Shown here in pieces: positions 25,402 to 34,233 of a stretch of DNA of 64,000 bases. The notes under the pieces are model-generated. The model was not told the origin of the DNA. It saw only the letters and a list, made by a program, of their open reading frames with translations, and ran no database searches. The position numbers were made by a program, and so were the translations under genes. Each line of letters opens with the position of its first letter. Within the stretch, counting starts at the first letter, position 1. Origin of the DNA: Streptomyces sp. SDr-06 (GTDB lineage Bacteria > Actinomycetota > Actinomycetes > Streptomycetales > Streptomycetaceae); contig NZ_QOLA01000008.1 of NCBI RefSeq assembly GCF_003324565.1, positions 1-64,000 of the forward strand. The letters are read 5' to 3'.

Positions 25402-26361
25402 TTGCTCAAGTCTGCCCGCAAACAACAGAGGGACCCCGAGGGCCGGATGCCGCTCTCGGACCACCTTCGCGAGCTGCGCAACCGGCTCGCGAAGTCGGTG
25501 TTGGCGATCCTGGTCTGCGCCATCGTGGCGGCGTTCTACTACAAGGACATCGCCGAACTGATCACGCGGCCGATCAAGGAAGCCGTCAACTGCACGGTGC
25601 CGTTCAACGAGCTCACCAAGAAGGACGGTGCCTCGGAGGTCTGCGGCAACATCACCATGTCCGGCCTCATGGGGCCGTTCACGCTGATGATCAAGGTGTC
25701 GATGGTGGCGGGCGTGGTTGCGGCCAGCCCGGTCTGGCTCTACCAGCTGTGGGCGTTCGTCTCGCCCGGCCTGCACAAGCACGAGAAGCGCTACTCGCTG
25801 AGCTTCGTCGCGGCGGGCTTCCCCCTGTTCGTGGCGGGCGGCTGGTTCTCGTACAACGTGCTGCCGGCGGCGGCCCGGGTGCTTCTGGACTTCACCCCCG
25901 CGGGGGTGGCCAACCTCCTGCCGCTGAACGAGCTCATCGACCTCGTCACCCGCATGATCATCGTCTTCGGCCTCTCCTTCGAGCTGCCGCTGTTCCTCGT
26001 CATGCTCAACTTCAGCGGCATCCTCACCGGCCGCCGGATGCTGGGCTGGTGGCGCGGGATGATCATGGGTGTCACCATCTTCGCGGCCTTCGCGACGCCG
26101 ACCGTCGACCCCGTGTCGATGCTCTCGCTCGCCGCCCCGATCGTGGCCCTCTACTTCGTCGCGGTCGGCATCGCCCTGATGAACGACAAGCGCCGCAAGC
26201 AGCGCGCCGAGGCCGGGCCCGCCGACGACGAGGCCTCCGAGCTCGACCTCACCCCCGAGGACGTCGGAGCGATCGAGCCCGTGAGCGCGTCGCCCGGCCT
26301 GCCCGAGCAGTCCGACGGCGGACGCTCCAGCAAGCTCAACGGGTACGACGACATCACCTGA
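25402..26361 (+). CDS. tatC: Sec-independent translocase subunit TatC
   Basis: 319 residues with six membrane helices. The N-terminal cytosolic motif MPLSDHLRELRNRL is the family's signal-peptide binding entrance, and FELPLFLVML and the TVDPVSMLSLAAP segment are conserved. The C-terminal tail of about 70 residues is acidic and variable. The start is TTG at 25402, with GATGAGGACG upstream; homology begins a few residues later, so a GTG or ATG further in cannot be fully excluded. TatC recognises the twin-arginine signal and recruits TatA. Confidence 0.95.
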   Translation: MLKSARKQQRDPEGRMPLSDHLRELRNRLAKSVLAILVCAIVAAFYYKDIAELITRPIKEAVNCTVPFNELTKKDGASEVCGNITMSGLMGPFTLMIKVSMVAGVVAASPVWLYQLWAFVSPGLHKHEKRYSLSFVAAGFPLFVAGGWFSYNVLPAAARVLLDFTPAGVANLLPLNELIDLVTRMIIVFGLSFELPLFLVMLNFSGILTGRRMLGWWRGMIMGVTIFAAFATPTVDPVSMLSLAAPIVALYFVAVGIALMNDKRRKQRAEAGPADDEASELDLTPEDVGAIEPVSASPGLPEQSDGGRSSKLNGYDDIT

Positions 26362-26363
26362 CC

Positions 26364-26391
26364 TTGACGGGATCGCCGGAGCTTGTAGGGT
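26364..26391 (+). promoter_or_regulatory. Consensus promoter of a leaderless transcript
   Basis: TTGACG (26364-26369) and TAGGGT (26386-26391) are 16 bases apart. The expected transcription start seven or eight bases after the -10 box coincides with the GTG start of the lipid-kinase gene at 26399. No Shine-Dalgarno sequence is present, so the mRNA is very probably leaderless. The -35 box starts three bases after the tatC stop. Confidence 0.75.
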
Positions 26392-26398
26392 CCGGCGG

Positions 26399-27331
26399 GT
26401 GACCAGCGAGATCACCCTCTTCGTCAATCCCACCGCGGGACGCGGCCGGGGCGCGCACGCCGCGCAGCCGGCCGCTTCCGCGTTGCGGGCCGCCGGGTAC
26501 TCCGTCCGCACCGTCCTCGGGGAGAACGCCGACGACGCGCTGCGCCGCGCCCGTGAGGCCGTCGAGGGCGGCACGGGGGCACTCGTCACCGTCGGCGGCG
26601 ACGGCATGGTCAACCTCGCCCTCCAGGCCGTCGCCGGTACCAGGACCCCGCTCGGCGTCGTCGCCGCGGGCACCGGCAACGACTTCGCCCGCGCCCTCGG
26701 CCTGCCGATGGGCGACCCGGCCCGCGCCGGACAGTTCGCCGCACACGCCCTCAAGGGCGCGCACGTCAGGGACGTCGACCTGGGCCGGGCCGGCGACCGC
26801 TGGTTCGCCACCGTCCTCGCCTCCGGCTTCGACTCCAAGGTCAACGACCGCGGCAACCGCATGCGTTGGCCCGGCGGCCGCTTCAAGTACGACCTCGCGA
26901 TGCTCGCCGAACTCGCCGCCTTCACGCCCACCCCGTACAAGATCACCCTCGACGGCGGAGAGACCCGCGAGATCGAGGCGACCCTCGTCGCGGTCGGGAA
27001 CACCTCCTCCTACGGAGGAGGCATGCGCATCTGCGCCCGGGCCGACCCCGCCGACGGCCTGTTCGACGTCACCGTCGTCGGCGCCTGCTCCCGCGCCACC
27101 CTCGTCAAGGTCTTCCCGAAGGTCTACCGGGGCACCCACCTCGACCACCCCCGGGTGACCACGCACCGTGTCGCCTCGATCACGCTCGCCGCGGACGGCA
27201 TCACCGGATACGCCGACGGGGAACCGCTCGGTCCGCTCCCGCTCACCGCGGAGTGTGTGCCCGCCGCCGTGCGGGTATTGGCTCCCGTACCGGCGTCCGG
27301 CCGGAAGGCCGTCAGTCCCGGCCTCCAATAA
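26399..27331 (+). CDS. Diacylglycerol kinase-like lipid kinase
   Basis: 310 residues of the DAGK catalytic family. FVNPTAGRGRG opens the nucleotide-binding domain, VTVGGDGMVNLALQ is the GGDG ATP motif, and GVVAAGTGNDFARALG is the second phosphate/acceptor motif. The C-terminal beta domain has VGNTSSYGGGM and the ITGYADGEPLG end. It should phosphorylate diacylglycerol or a related lipid at the membrane for phospholipid recycling; the exact lipid is not determined. GTG 26399 sits at the predicted transcription start. It is followed after 45 bases by helY. Confidence 0.92.
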   Translation: MTSEITLFVNPTAGRGRGAHAAQPAASALRAAGYSVRTVLGENADDALRRAREAVEGGTGALVTVGGDGMVNLALQAVAGTRTPLGVVAAGTGNDFARALGLPMGDPARAGQFAAHALKGAHVRDVDLGRAGDRWFATVLASGFDSKVNDRGNRMRWPGGRFKYDLAMLAELAAFTPTPYKITLDGGETREIEATLVAVGNTSSYGGGMRICARADPADGLFDVTVVGACSRATLVKVFPKVYRGTHLDHPRVTTHRVASITLAADGITGYADGEPLGPLPLTAECVPAAVRVLAPVPASGRKAVSPGLQ

Positions 27332-27376
27332 AGATCGCGACCTCTGTCAGAGGCGGCGGGTAGGCTCGAAGACAAG

Positions 27377-30205
27377 ATGACAGAGGACCTCTCACCAGCC
27401 GAAGCGTACGCAGCTGCCCGGCTCCGCGCCGTCGAGCAGGCCACCGCGCTCGCACCCTTCCGCGACCTGTACGACTTCGACCTGGACCCCTTCCAGATCG
27501 AGGCCTGCCAGGCCCTCGAAGCCGGAAAGGGCGTGCTCGTCGCGGCCCCCACCGGCTCCGGAAAGACCATCGTCGGCGAGTTCGCCGTGCACCTGGCCCT
27601 GGCCCAGGGCCGCAAATGCTTCTACACCACGCCCATCAAGGCGCTGTCCAACCAGAAGTACGCCGACCTCGCACGACGCTACGGCGCCGACAAGGTGGGC
27701 CTGCTGACCGGCGACAACAGCGTCAACGCCGACGCACCCGTGGTCGTCATGACCACCGAAGTGCTCCGCAACATGCTGTACGCGGGCTCCCAGGCACTCC
27801 TCGGCCTCGGATACGTGGTGATGGACGAGGTGCACTACCTCTCCGACCGCTTCCGCGGCGCCGTATGGGAAGAGGTGATCATCCACCTCCCGGAATCCGT
27901 GACCCTGGTCTCGCTCTCGGCGACCGTCTCCAACGCGGAGGAGTTCGGCGACTGGCTGGACACCGTCCGCGGCGACACCGAAGTGATCGTCTCCGAGCAC
28001 CGCCCCGTGCCCCTGTGGCAGCACGTCATGGCCGGGCGCAAGATGTACGACCTCTTCGAGGAGGAGTCCGACCACGGCGGCCGCGGCGTCGCCCGCCGCG
28101 AGGTCAACCCCGACCTGCTGCGCATGGCGCGGATGGAGAACCAGAAGACGTACAACCCGCGCGACCGGCGCCGCGGCAAGATGGTCCGCGAGGCCGACCG
28201 CGAGCGCGAGCGCCGCTCACGCTCCAGGATCTGGACGCCCGGCCGCCCCGAAGTCATCGAACGGCTCGACGCCGAAGGCCTGTTGCCGGCCATCACCTTC
28301 ATCTTCAGCCGCGCCGCCTGCGAGGCGGCCGTCCAGCAGTGCATGTACGCGGGCCTCAGGCTCAACGACGAGGAAGCGCGCCAGAAGGTCCGCGAGATCG
28401 TCGAGGAGCGCACCGCCTCCATCCCCGGCGAGGACCTGCACGTCCTCGGCTACTACGAGTGGCTCGAAGGCCTGGAGCGCGGCATCGCCGCCCACCACGC
28501 GGGCATGCTGCCCACCTTCAAGGAGGTCGTCGAAGAGCTCTTCGTACGCGGCCTCGTGAAGGCCGTCTTCGCCACCGAGACCCTCGCCCTCGGCATCAAC
28601 ATGCCCGCACGGTCGGTGGTCCTTGAGAAGCTCGTCAAGTGGAACGGCGAGCAGCACGCCGACATCACCCCCGGCGAGTACACCCAGCTCACCGGGCGGG
28701 CCGGGCGCCGCGGCATCGACGTCGAGGGGCACGCCGTCGTCCTGTGGCAGCGCGGCATGGACCCGGGCGCACTCGCCGGCCTGGCCGGCACCCGCACCTA
28801 CCCGCTGCGCTCCAGCTTCAAGCCGTCGTACAACATGGCCGTCAACCTGGTCCAGCAGTTCGGCAGGCACCGCTCGCGCGAGCTCCTCGAAACCTCCTTC
28901 GCGCAGTTCCAGGCCGACAAGTCCGTCGTCGGCATCTCGCGACAGGTCCAGCGCAACGAGGAGGGCCTGGAAGGATACCGGGAGGGTATGCACTGCCACC
29001 TCGGGGACTTCGAGGAGTACGCGCGGATGCGGCGCGACCTCAAGGACCGCGAGACCGAGCTCGCCAAACACGGCGCGGCCCAGCGCCGGGCGGCCGCCGC
29101 GGCCTCCCTGGAGAAGCTCAAGCCGGGCGACATCATCCATGTGCCGACCGGAAAGTTCGCGGGCCTCGCCCTCGTGCTCGACCCCGGTATCCCCGCGGGC
29201 CGCACCAACGGCCATCGCGGCTTCGAGCAGCACGACGGGCCCCGCCCGCTCGTGCTGACCGCCGAACGACAGGTCAAGCGGCTCGCCTCGATCGACTTCC
29301 CCGTGCCGGTGGAAGCCCTGGAGCGGATGCGCGTCCCGAAGTCGTTCAACGCGCGCTCGCCCCAGTCCCGCCGCGACCTGGCGTCCGCGCTGCGCACCAA
29401 GGCCGGGCACATCGTCCCCGAGCGGCACCGCAGGGCCCGCTCGGAGGCGGCCGACGACCGCGAGATCACCAGGCTGCGCACCGCCCTGCGCGCCCACCCC
29501 TGCCACGGCTGCGACGAGCGCGAGGACCACGCCCGCTGGGCCGAGCGCTACTACCGCCTCCAGCGCGACACCAAGCAGCTGGAGCGGCGCATCGAGGGGC
29601 GCACCAACACCATCGCGCGCACCTTCGACCGCATCGTGGCCCTGCTCACCGAGCTCGACTACCTGCGCGACGACGAGGTCACCGAACACGGCAAGCGCCT
29701 GGCCCGCCTGTACGGCGAGCTCGACCTGCTGGCCAGCGAATGCCTGCGCGCGGGCGTCTGGGAAGGCCTGAACCCGGCCGAACTCGCCGCCTGCGTCTCG
29801 GCGTTGGTGTACGAGGCGCGCCAGTCCGACGACGCCGTCGCGCCCAAGACGCCCTCCGGCAAGGCCAAGGCGGCGCTCGGCGAGATGGTACGGATCTGGG
29901 GCCGCCTCGACGCCCTGGAGGAGGACCACAAGATCAACCAGGCGGAGGGCGTGGGCCAGCGCGAGCCCGACCTCGGCTTCGCCTGGGCCGCCTACCAGTG
30001 GGCCTCCGACAAGGGCCTGGACGAGGTGCTGCGCGAGGCCGACATGCCCGCCGGTGACTTCGTCCGCTGGTGCAAGCAGGTCATCGACGTCCTCGGCCAG
30101 ATCGCGGCGGCCGCGCCGCGTGAGAACAGCACGGTCGCCAAGAACGCCCGCAAGGCGGTCGACGCGCTGCTGCGGGGTGTGGTGGCGTACAGCTCGGTCG
30201 GCTGA
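27377..30205 (+). CDS. helY: DEAD/DEAH-box helicase HelY (Ski2/Mtr4-like)
   Basis: 942 residues. RecA domain 1 carries Walker A APTGSGKT, motif Ia TTPIKALSNQKY, motif II MDEVHYLSD and motif III LSLSATVSN. RecA domain 2 has AITFIFSRAACEAAV and the motif VI region TGRAGRRGID. The remainder contains a winged helix, the beta-rich insertion (GDIIHVPTGKFAGLALVLD) and a C-terminal DSHCT-type helical domain (about 780-942). A cysteine pair CHGC is near residue 708. Ski2-like helicases unwind RNA; HelY's substrate in actinobacteria is not settled. TAGGCT at 27361-27366 may be a -10 box giving a very short leader. Linkage to tatAC and pafBC is widely conserved. Confidence 0.95.
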   Translation: MTEDLSPAEAYAAARLRAVEQATALAPFRDLYDFDLDPFQIEACQALEAGKGVLVAAPTGSGKTIVGEFAVHLALAQGRKCFYTTPIKALSNQKYADLARRYGADKVGLLTGDNSVNADAPVVVMTTEVLRNMLYAGSQALLGLGYVVMDEVHYLSDRFRGAVWEEVIIHLPESVTLVSLSATVSNAEEFGDWLDTVRGDTEVIVSEHRPVPLWQHVMAGRKMYDLFEEESDHGGRGVARREVNPDLLRMARMENQKTYNPRDRRRGKMVREADRERERRSRSRIWTPGRPEVIERLDAEGLLPAITFIFSRAACEAAVQQCMYAGLRLNDEEARQKVREIVEERTASIPGEDLHVLGYYEWLEGLERGIAAHHAGMLPTFKEVVEELFVRGLVKAVFATETLALGINMPARSVVLEKLVKWNGEQHADITPGEYTQLTGRAGRRGIDVEGHAVVLWQRGMDPGALAGLAGTRTYPLRSSFKPSYNMAVNLVQQFGRHRSRELLETSFAQFQADKSVVGISRQVQRNEEGLEGYREGMHCHLGDFEEYARMRRDLKDRETELAKHGAAQRRAAAAASLEKLKPGDIIHVPTGKFAGLALVLDPGIPAGRTNGHRGFEQHDGPRPLVLTAERQVKRLASIDFPVPVEALERMRVPKSFNARSPQSRRDLASALRTKAGHIVPERHRRARSEAADDREITRLRTALRAHPCHGCDEREDHARWAERYYRLQRDTKQLERRIEGRTNTIARTFDRIVALLTELDYLRDDEVTEHGKRLARLYGELDLLASECLRAGVWEGLNPAELAACVSALVYEARQSDDAVAPKTPSGKAKAALGEMVRIWGRLDALEEDHKINQAEGVGQREPDLGFAWAAYQWASDKGLDEVLREADMPAGDFVRWCKQVIDVLGQIAAAAPRENSTVAKNARKAVDALLRGVVAYSSVG

Positions 30206-30240
30206 CCGGCCCGGACCGTACGGTCCCGCGCGCGCAGTTG

Positions 30241-30279
30241 GCAGTGGCCCCCGCCGGGGATTCCGGCGGGGGCCACTGC
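30241..30279. terminator. Terminator after helY
   Basis: A perfect 17-base-pair stem (30241-30257 with 30263-30279) with the loop GGATT, 36 bases after the stop. Confidence 0.82.
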
Positions 30280-30419
30280 GTGTGCGGCGACGGGGGCCGG
30301 GCTCCAGGTCCATCTGCCCCGCGGACGAGGCGAGTCGGAACGGAGACCGTGCGTCGGGCCGGGCCTGTGGACAACGGCGTGCCCCGGCCCTCTCGGGGGC
30401 GTGTGCGACGATCTGGTTC

Positions 30420-31049
30420 ATGAGTGTCACGACGGGGCGAAGGGGCGGGCGGCCGCGGGCTGCGCAGCGGCCGGACAGTGGGCTGGCCGCGCGGGATGAA
30501 CTGCTGTGCGCGGCGGCCGAGTTGTTCACGCTGCACGGGTACGCGGCGACCACCACCCGGGCCGTGGCGGACCGGGTGGGGCTGCGGCAGTCCACGATGT
30601 ACCACTACTTCTCCGGCAAGGAGGATCTGCTGGCCGAGCTCCTGGAGTCGACGGTCACCCCCTCCCTGGAGCTGGCGCGGCGTCTCCTCGACGATGTCTC
30701 GCGCGGTGCCGAGGACCGGCTGCGCGAGCTGTGCCGATCCGACGTTCAGCTGCTGTGCGGCGGCCCGTACAACCTGGGCGCGCTCTATCTGCTCCCCGAG
30801 GTGCGGGCCGAGCGCTTCGCGGTGTTCCACCACAATCGTGCCGAGCTGAAGGCGGCGTACGGCGAGCTGCTGGCCGGGACGCGGGCGTGCGCGGGGCTGG
30901 ACGCGGATGCGCTGGCACTGCGTACGGATCTCGTCTTCGGCCTGATCGAGGGCGTCATCCTGATCCACCGTTCGGCGCCGGGGCGCGAGGTTTCCGTCTT
31001 CGCCGCGGCCACGGCCGACGCGGCGCTGCGGATCGCCGGCGCGCCCTGA
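30420..31049 (+). CDS. TetR-family transcriptional regulator
   Basis: 209 residues. The TetR DNA-binding domain is at about 24-70 (LLCAAAELFTLHGYAATTTRAVADRVGLRQSTMYHYFSGKED in part), followed by a helical ligand domain with no recognisable specificity (LRELCRSDVQLLCGGPYNLG). ATG 30420 is preceded by no strong ribosome site. The next gene on the plus strand is far away and the neighbour downstream is convergent, so the target cannot be read from context. Helix-turn-helix recognition is certain, ligand unknown. Confidence 0.92.
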   Translation: MSVTTGRRGGRPRAAQRPDSGLAARDELLCAAAELFTLHGYAATTTRAVADRVGLRQSTMYHYFSGKEDLLAELLESTVTPSLELARRLLDDVSRGAEDRLRELCRSDVQLLCGGPYNLGALYLLPEVRAERFAVFHHNRAELKAAYGELLAGTRACAGLDADALALRTDLVFGLIEGVILIHRSAPGREVSVFAAATADAALRIAGAP

Positions 31050-31100
31050 GTTGCTCCGCCCCCGGCACATCACCCGCCCCGGGCCCGACCGTAGGCCCGC

Positions 31101-32153
31101 TCAGTCACCGGTCGCGGGTGCCCGGCCCTCGGAACCCCGCCGCGGCCCCGCCCCCGAAGGTACGTCGGCCGTCGGCTCGCCCGACCCCAACTCCCTCGCC
31201 AGCGTGATCAGTTCGGCGAGCCTCAGCACCCGGCCGCCGGAACCCGGCATGGGGACGTGCAAGGGGGCCGTCCAGTGGGACGGGACGGACGGCAGGCCGT
31301 AGCGGGCACCGGCCAAACCGCCTGTCACCGCCGCCACCGTGTCGGTGTCGCCGCCCAGGTCGATCGCGGCGCCGAGCGCCCGCTCGAACGAGTCCGTCGT
31401 GCGCAGCGCCCAGAGGGCCGAGCCGAGGCAGGGCCAGACCGCGCCGTTGAACTCCGTCGCCATGTCCGGGTGCCAGTCGGGTGCCAGGACCGCCGACCAG
31501 CGGGCGCGGTGGTCGGCGGGGACGGCGGCGAGCGCCTGTGGAACGGCGGTCAGCGGATCGGCGCCGTCCAGCGCGACCCGTATCAGGTCGTGATAGATCG
31601 CCGTGCCTTCCCAGGCGGCCCGGTCTCCGTGGGTGAGCGCGGCGATGCGGCGGGCGGCGGCCATCGTCGCTTCCCGTCCGGCGCCCGCGAAGTACACGGC
31701 GGACGTGGTGGCCCGCATCAGCGAACCGTTGCCCGCCGCGCGGCGGTTGATCTGGAAGTGGAGTGCGGCCGCGCTGTCCCAGGGCTCGCCGCTCGTCAGG
31801 ACGTCCTCGGTCTGGAGGCCGATGTCCTTGGGATCGGAGACCGCCCAGTGCTGGAACCGGCGGAAGATGTCGGCAGGTTCCAGCCCGCCGCATTCCAGGA
31901 GGGAGTCGGCGACGAGGACGGCCATCTGCGTGTCGTCGGTGGCCTCTCCCGGGTCCCAGCCGCCGCCCCCGCACATCGTGCCGACGCCGTCGGGGAACCG
32001 CGCGGAGTACACGCCGGGCAGCCCGAACTCGAAAGGTGCGCCCAGCGCGTCTCCCACCGCCGAGCCGACCACGGCCCCCGCCACGCGGTCCGCCCGACGT
32101 AGGGGCCCGTTCTCCTCGATGCGGTCCCGGTCGGCAGCGTCGTCGAAGCTCAT
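31101..32153 (-). CDS. ADP-ribosylglycohydrolase family protein
   Basis: 350 residues of the ARH/DraG fold. The dinuclear Mg2+ site is visible as GEATDDTQM near residues 69-77 and DLGGDTDTVAAVTGG near residues 265-279; GAVVGSAVGDALGAPFEF is the family's opening. Such enzymes remove ADP-ribose from arginine or related residues, or act on free ADP-ribose adducts. The ATG at 32153 diverges from padR across a 204-base region with a perfect palindrome, so both may be under PadR control. No ADP-ribosyltransferase gene is adjacent, so the substrate is unknown. Confidence 0.92.
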   Translation of the reverse strand: MSFDDAADRDRIEENGPLRRADRVAGAVVGSAVGDALGAPFEFGLPGVYSARFPDGVGTMCGGGGWDPGEATDDTQMAVLVADSLLECGGLEPADIFRRFQHWAVSDPKDIGLQTEDVLTSGEPWDSAAALHFQINRRAAGNGSLMRATTSAVYFAGAGREATMAAARRIAALTHGDRAAWEGTAIYHDLIRVALDGADPLTAVPQALAAVPADHRARWSAVLAPDWHPDMATEFNGAVWPCLGSALWALRTTDSFERALGAAIDLGGDTDTVAAVTGGLAGARYGLPSVPSHWTAPLHVPMPGSGGRVLRLAELITLARELGSGEPTADVPSGAGPRRGSEGRAPATGD

Positions 32154-32274
32154 GCCGTGACGCTAGCCGGTGGCCTCGCGGCGCCGCGAACGCTTTCCGG
32201 GGCCGCCGGGCGGGCGGCCTCGACCGCCTCGCCTGCCCGGCGCCGGGCCGTTCAGCCACCGCCTCGCTGGGACT

Positions 32275-32324
32275 CGCGATATATCGCGGGTACGCTTGAC
32301 GCGTTTCGGCGGTCGCGATATGTT
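32275..32324. promoter_or_regulatory. padR promoter with palindromic operator
   Basis: A perfect 14-base palindrome CGCGATATATCGCG (32275-32288) lies just upstream of TTGACG (32296-32301). TATGTT (32319-32324) is 17 bases later as a -10 box. A half-copy CGCGATAT (32314-32321) overlaps the -10 box. This is the layout expected for autoregulation by a PadR-type repressor; binding by this PadR is inference. Confidence 0.65.
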
Positions 32325-32357
32325 CGGCTACGAGTATTCGTGAGCGAGGTGATGGTG

Positions 32358-33029
32358 ATGGCAGGTGGGCGGCGCAAGCTTCGCAACCCCCTGGCGCTGG
32401 CCGTGATGGTGCTGCTCGCCGAGCAGTCGTCGATGCATCCGTACGAGATCGCTCAGACTCTGCGCCAGCGTGGCAAGGAGTACAGCATCAAGATCAATTA
32501 CGGCTCGCTCTACACCGTCGTCCAGAACCTCGAAAAGCACGGCTTCGTCGAGGTCGCCGACGTCCAGCGGCAGGGCAACCGCCCCGAGCGCACCCTCTAC
32601 GCCCTCACCCCTGCGGGCCGCGAGGAGATGCTCGACTGGATGGCGGAGATCGTGTCCGTGCCCGTGCACGAGTTCCCGATCTTCGAGACGGCGCTCTCCC
32701 TCATGGGAGTGCTCCCGCCCGACGAGGTCACCGCGCTGCTCGAACAGCGGGTCAATACGCTGGAGGTGCAGGCCGCCGGGCTCCGAGGGGCCCTGCGGAA
32801 GCTGTCCGAGACGCTGCCCCGGGTCTTCCTGGTGGAGACCGAGTACCAGCTCCACATGGTCGATGCCGAGGTGGAGTGGGTGCGCGGCTTCCTCAAGGAG
32901 GTGGCCGACGGCACGCTCGGCGGCGTCGAGGGCTGGCGCGCCTGGCACGCCACCGGTGAAGTCCCGGAAGAGTGGCGCGAGTTGGAGGGACAGGATCACT
33001 CACGCGGTCGCCCCGGAGCCACTCCCTAG
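32358..33029 (+). CDS. PadR-family transcriptional regulator
   Basis: 223 residues. The PadR winged helix occupies about residues 8-95 (LAVMVLLAEQSSMHPYEIAQTL, YGSLYTVVQNLEKHGFV, RTLYALTPAGREEM), followed by a C-terminal helical dimerisation domain (PadR_C, about 105-195). ATG 32358 is preferred over ATG 32352 because GAGG (32345-32348) is nine bases upstream. It precedes a DrrAB-type exporter, the usual target of PadR proteins, and diverges from an ADP-ribosylglycohydrolase gene. A hairpin separates padR from the exporter. Confidence 0.94.
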   Translation: MAGGRRKLRNPLALAVMVLLAEQSSMHPYEIAQTLRQRGKEYSIKINYGSLYTVVQNLEKHGFVEVADVQRQGNRPERTLYALTPAGREEMLDWMAEIVSVPVHEFPIFETALSLMGVLPPDEVTALLEQRVNTLEVQAAGLRGALRKLSETLPRVFLVETEYQLHMVDAEVEWVRGFLKEVADGTLGGVEGWRAWHATGEVPEEWRELEGQDHSRGRPGATP

Positions 33030-33050
33030 GGCGGACCCCAGATAAAAACC

Positions 33051-33090
33051 GACCCCGGCACGAGCTGTTGCAGCAGCCCGCACCGGGGTC
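33051..33090. terminator. Hairpin between padR and the exporter genes
   Basis: An outer stem GACCCCGG/CCGGGGTC (33051-33058 with 33083-33090) encloses an inner GCTG/CAGC hairpin. No T-run follows. It may end the padR transcript or attenuate read-through into the ABC genes. Confidence 0.5.
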
Positions 33091-33222
33091 ACGACCCCGG
33101 ACCCGACCCGCGCGGAGCAGGCCAGGCGATCGAAGGTGCGGCACGCCAAGGATAGCCCGGCGCTCCCCACGCGGATCGGTCCGTCATACCGACCACCCCG
33201 CTCACCACAGGAGAGCCCCGTC

Positions 33223-34233
33223 ATGAGCACCCGGGCGCCCGCAGTAGAGGCGCACAACCTGATCAAGACGTACCCCGGCGACGTCACCGCCCTCAACGGC
33301 ATGGCCGTCACCGTCGAATCCGGCACGGTCTTCGGGCTGCTCGGCCCCAACGGCGCCGGCAAGTCCACCACCGTGAAGATCCTCACCACCCTCGCCCGCC
33401 CCGACAGCGGCACCGCGACCGTCGCCGGGCACGATGTCCTGCGCAACCCCGACCGGGTCCGCCGCGCGATCGGGGTGGTGGCGCAGAAGTCCGGCGCCGA
33501 CCCCGTCGCCACCGGCCGGGAGAACCTCCAGTTGCAGGGCCGTCTGTACGGGCTGACGGGCGCCGCGCTCAACCGGCGCGTCGACGAACTGCTCGACCGG
33601 TTCGACCTCGCGGGCGCCGCCAAGCGCATCGTCAAGGGCTACTCGGGCGGCATGCAGCGCCGCCTCGACGTGGCGCTCGGCCTGGTGCACCGGCCCGAGG
33701 TTCTGTTCCTCGACGAGCCGACCACCGGGCTCGACCCCGAGGCCCGCACCGCGATGTGGGAGGAGATCTCCCGGCTCGCCGGTGACGAGGGGCTGACCAT
33801 CGTGCTCACCACCCACTACCTCGAAGAGGCCGACCGGCTCGCCGAGCGGATCGCGATCGTGGACCGCGGCCGGGTCGTCGTCGAGGGCACCCCCGACGAA
33901 CTCAAGGGCGAACTGCGCGGCGACGCCGTCCACGTGGAGCTGCGCGAGGCCGTCACCGAACGCTCCCCGCTGCGCGACGCGCTCTCCGGCCTGCCCGGCG
34001 TGCACGAGGTGCTGCTCGACGGCCGCCGGGTCAGCGCCCGCGCCGACGACGGCGCGGCCGCCGTGCCCGTGCTGCTCGCCGCGCTGGAACGGGCCGGAGC
34101 CTCCGTCGCCGCCGCGACCGTGGCCCGCCCCTCCCTCGACGACGTCTACCTCCGGCACGCCGGACGCCGCTACTCCGAGGCCGAAGCGGAAGCCGCCGCC
34201 CCCGCCCTCGCCACCGCGGGAGGATCCCGATGA
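33223..34233 (+). CDS. DrrA-type ABC exporter ATP-binding protein
   Basis: 336 residues. Walker A is GPNGAGKST, the signature is YSGGMQRR, Walker B is VLFLDEPTTGLDP and the switch His is in LTTHYLEEAD. The C-terminal ~90 residues form the DrrA-type extension (GVHEVLLDGRRVSA). The DrrA/DrrB family exports drugs or lipids. ATG 33223 follows CACAGGAGA. The stop overlaps the start of the permease gene by four bases (ATGA), so the two are translated together. Position after padR suggests control by it. Confidence 0.94.
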   Translation: MSTRAPAVEAHNLIKTYPGDVTALNGMAVTVESGTVFGLLGPNGAGKSTTVKILTTLARPDSGTATVAGHDVLRNPDRVRRAIGVVAQKSGADPVATGRENLQLQGRLYGLTGAALNRRVDELLDRFDLAGAAKRIVKGYSGGMQRRLDVALGLVHRPEVLFLDEPTTGLDPEARTAMWEEISRLAGDEGLTIVLTTHYLEEADRLAERIAIVDRGRVVVEGTPDELKGELRGDAVHVELREAVTERSPLRDALSGLPGVHEVLLDGRRVSARADDGAAAVPVLLAALERAGASVAAATVARPSLDDVYLRHAGRRYSEAEAEAAAPALATAGGSR

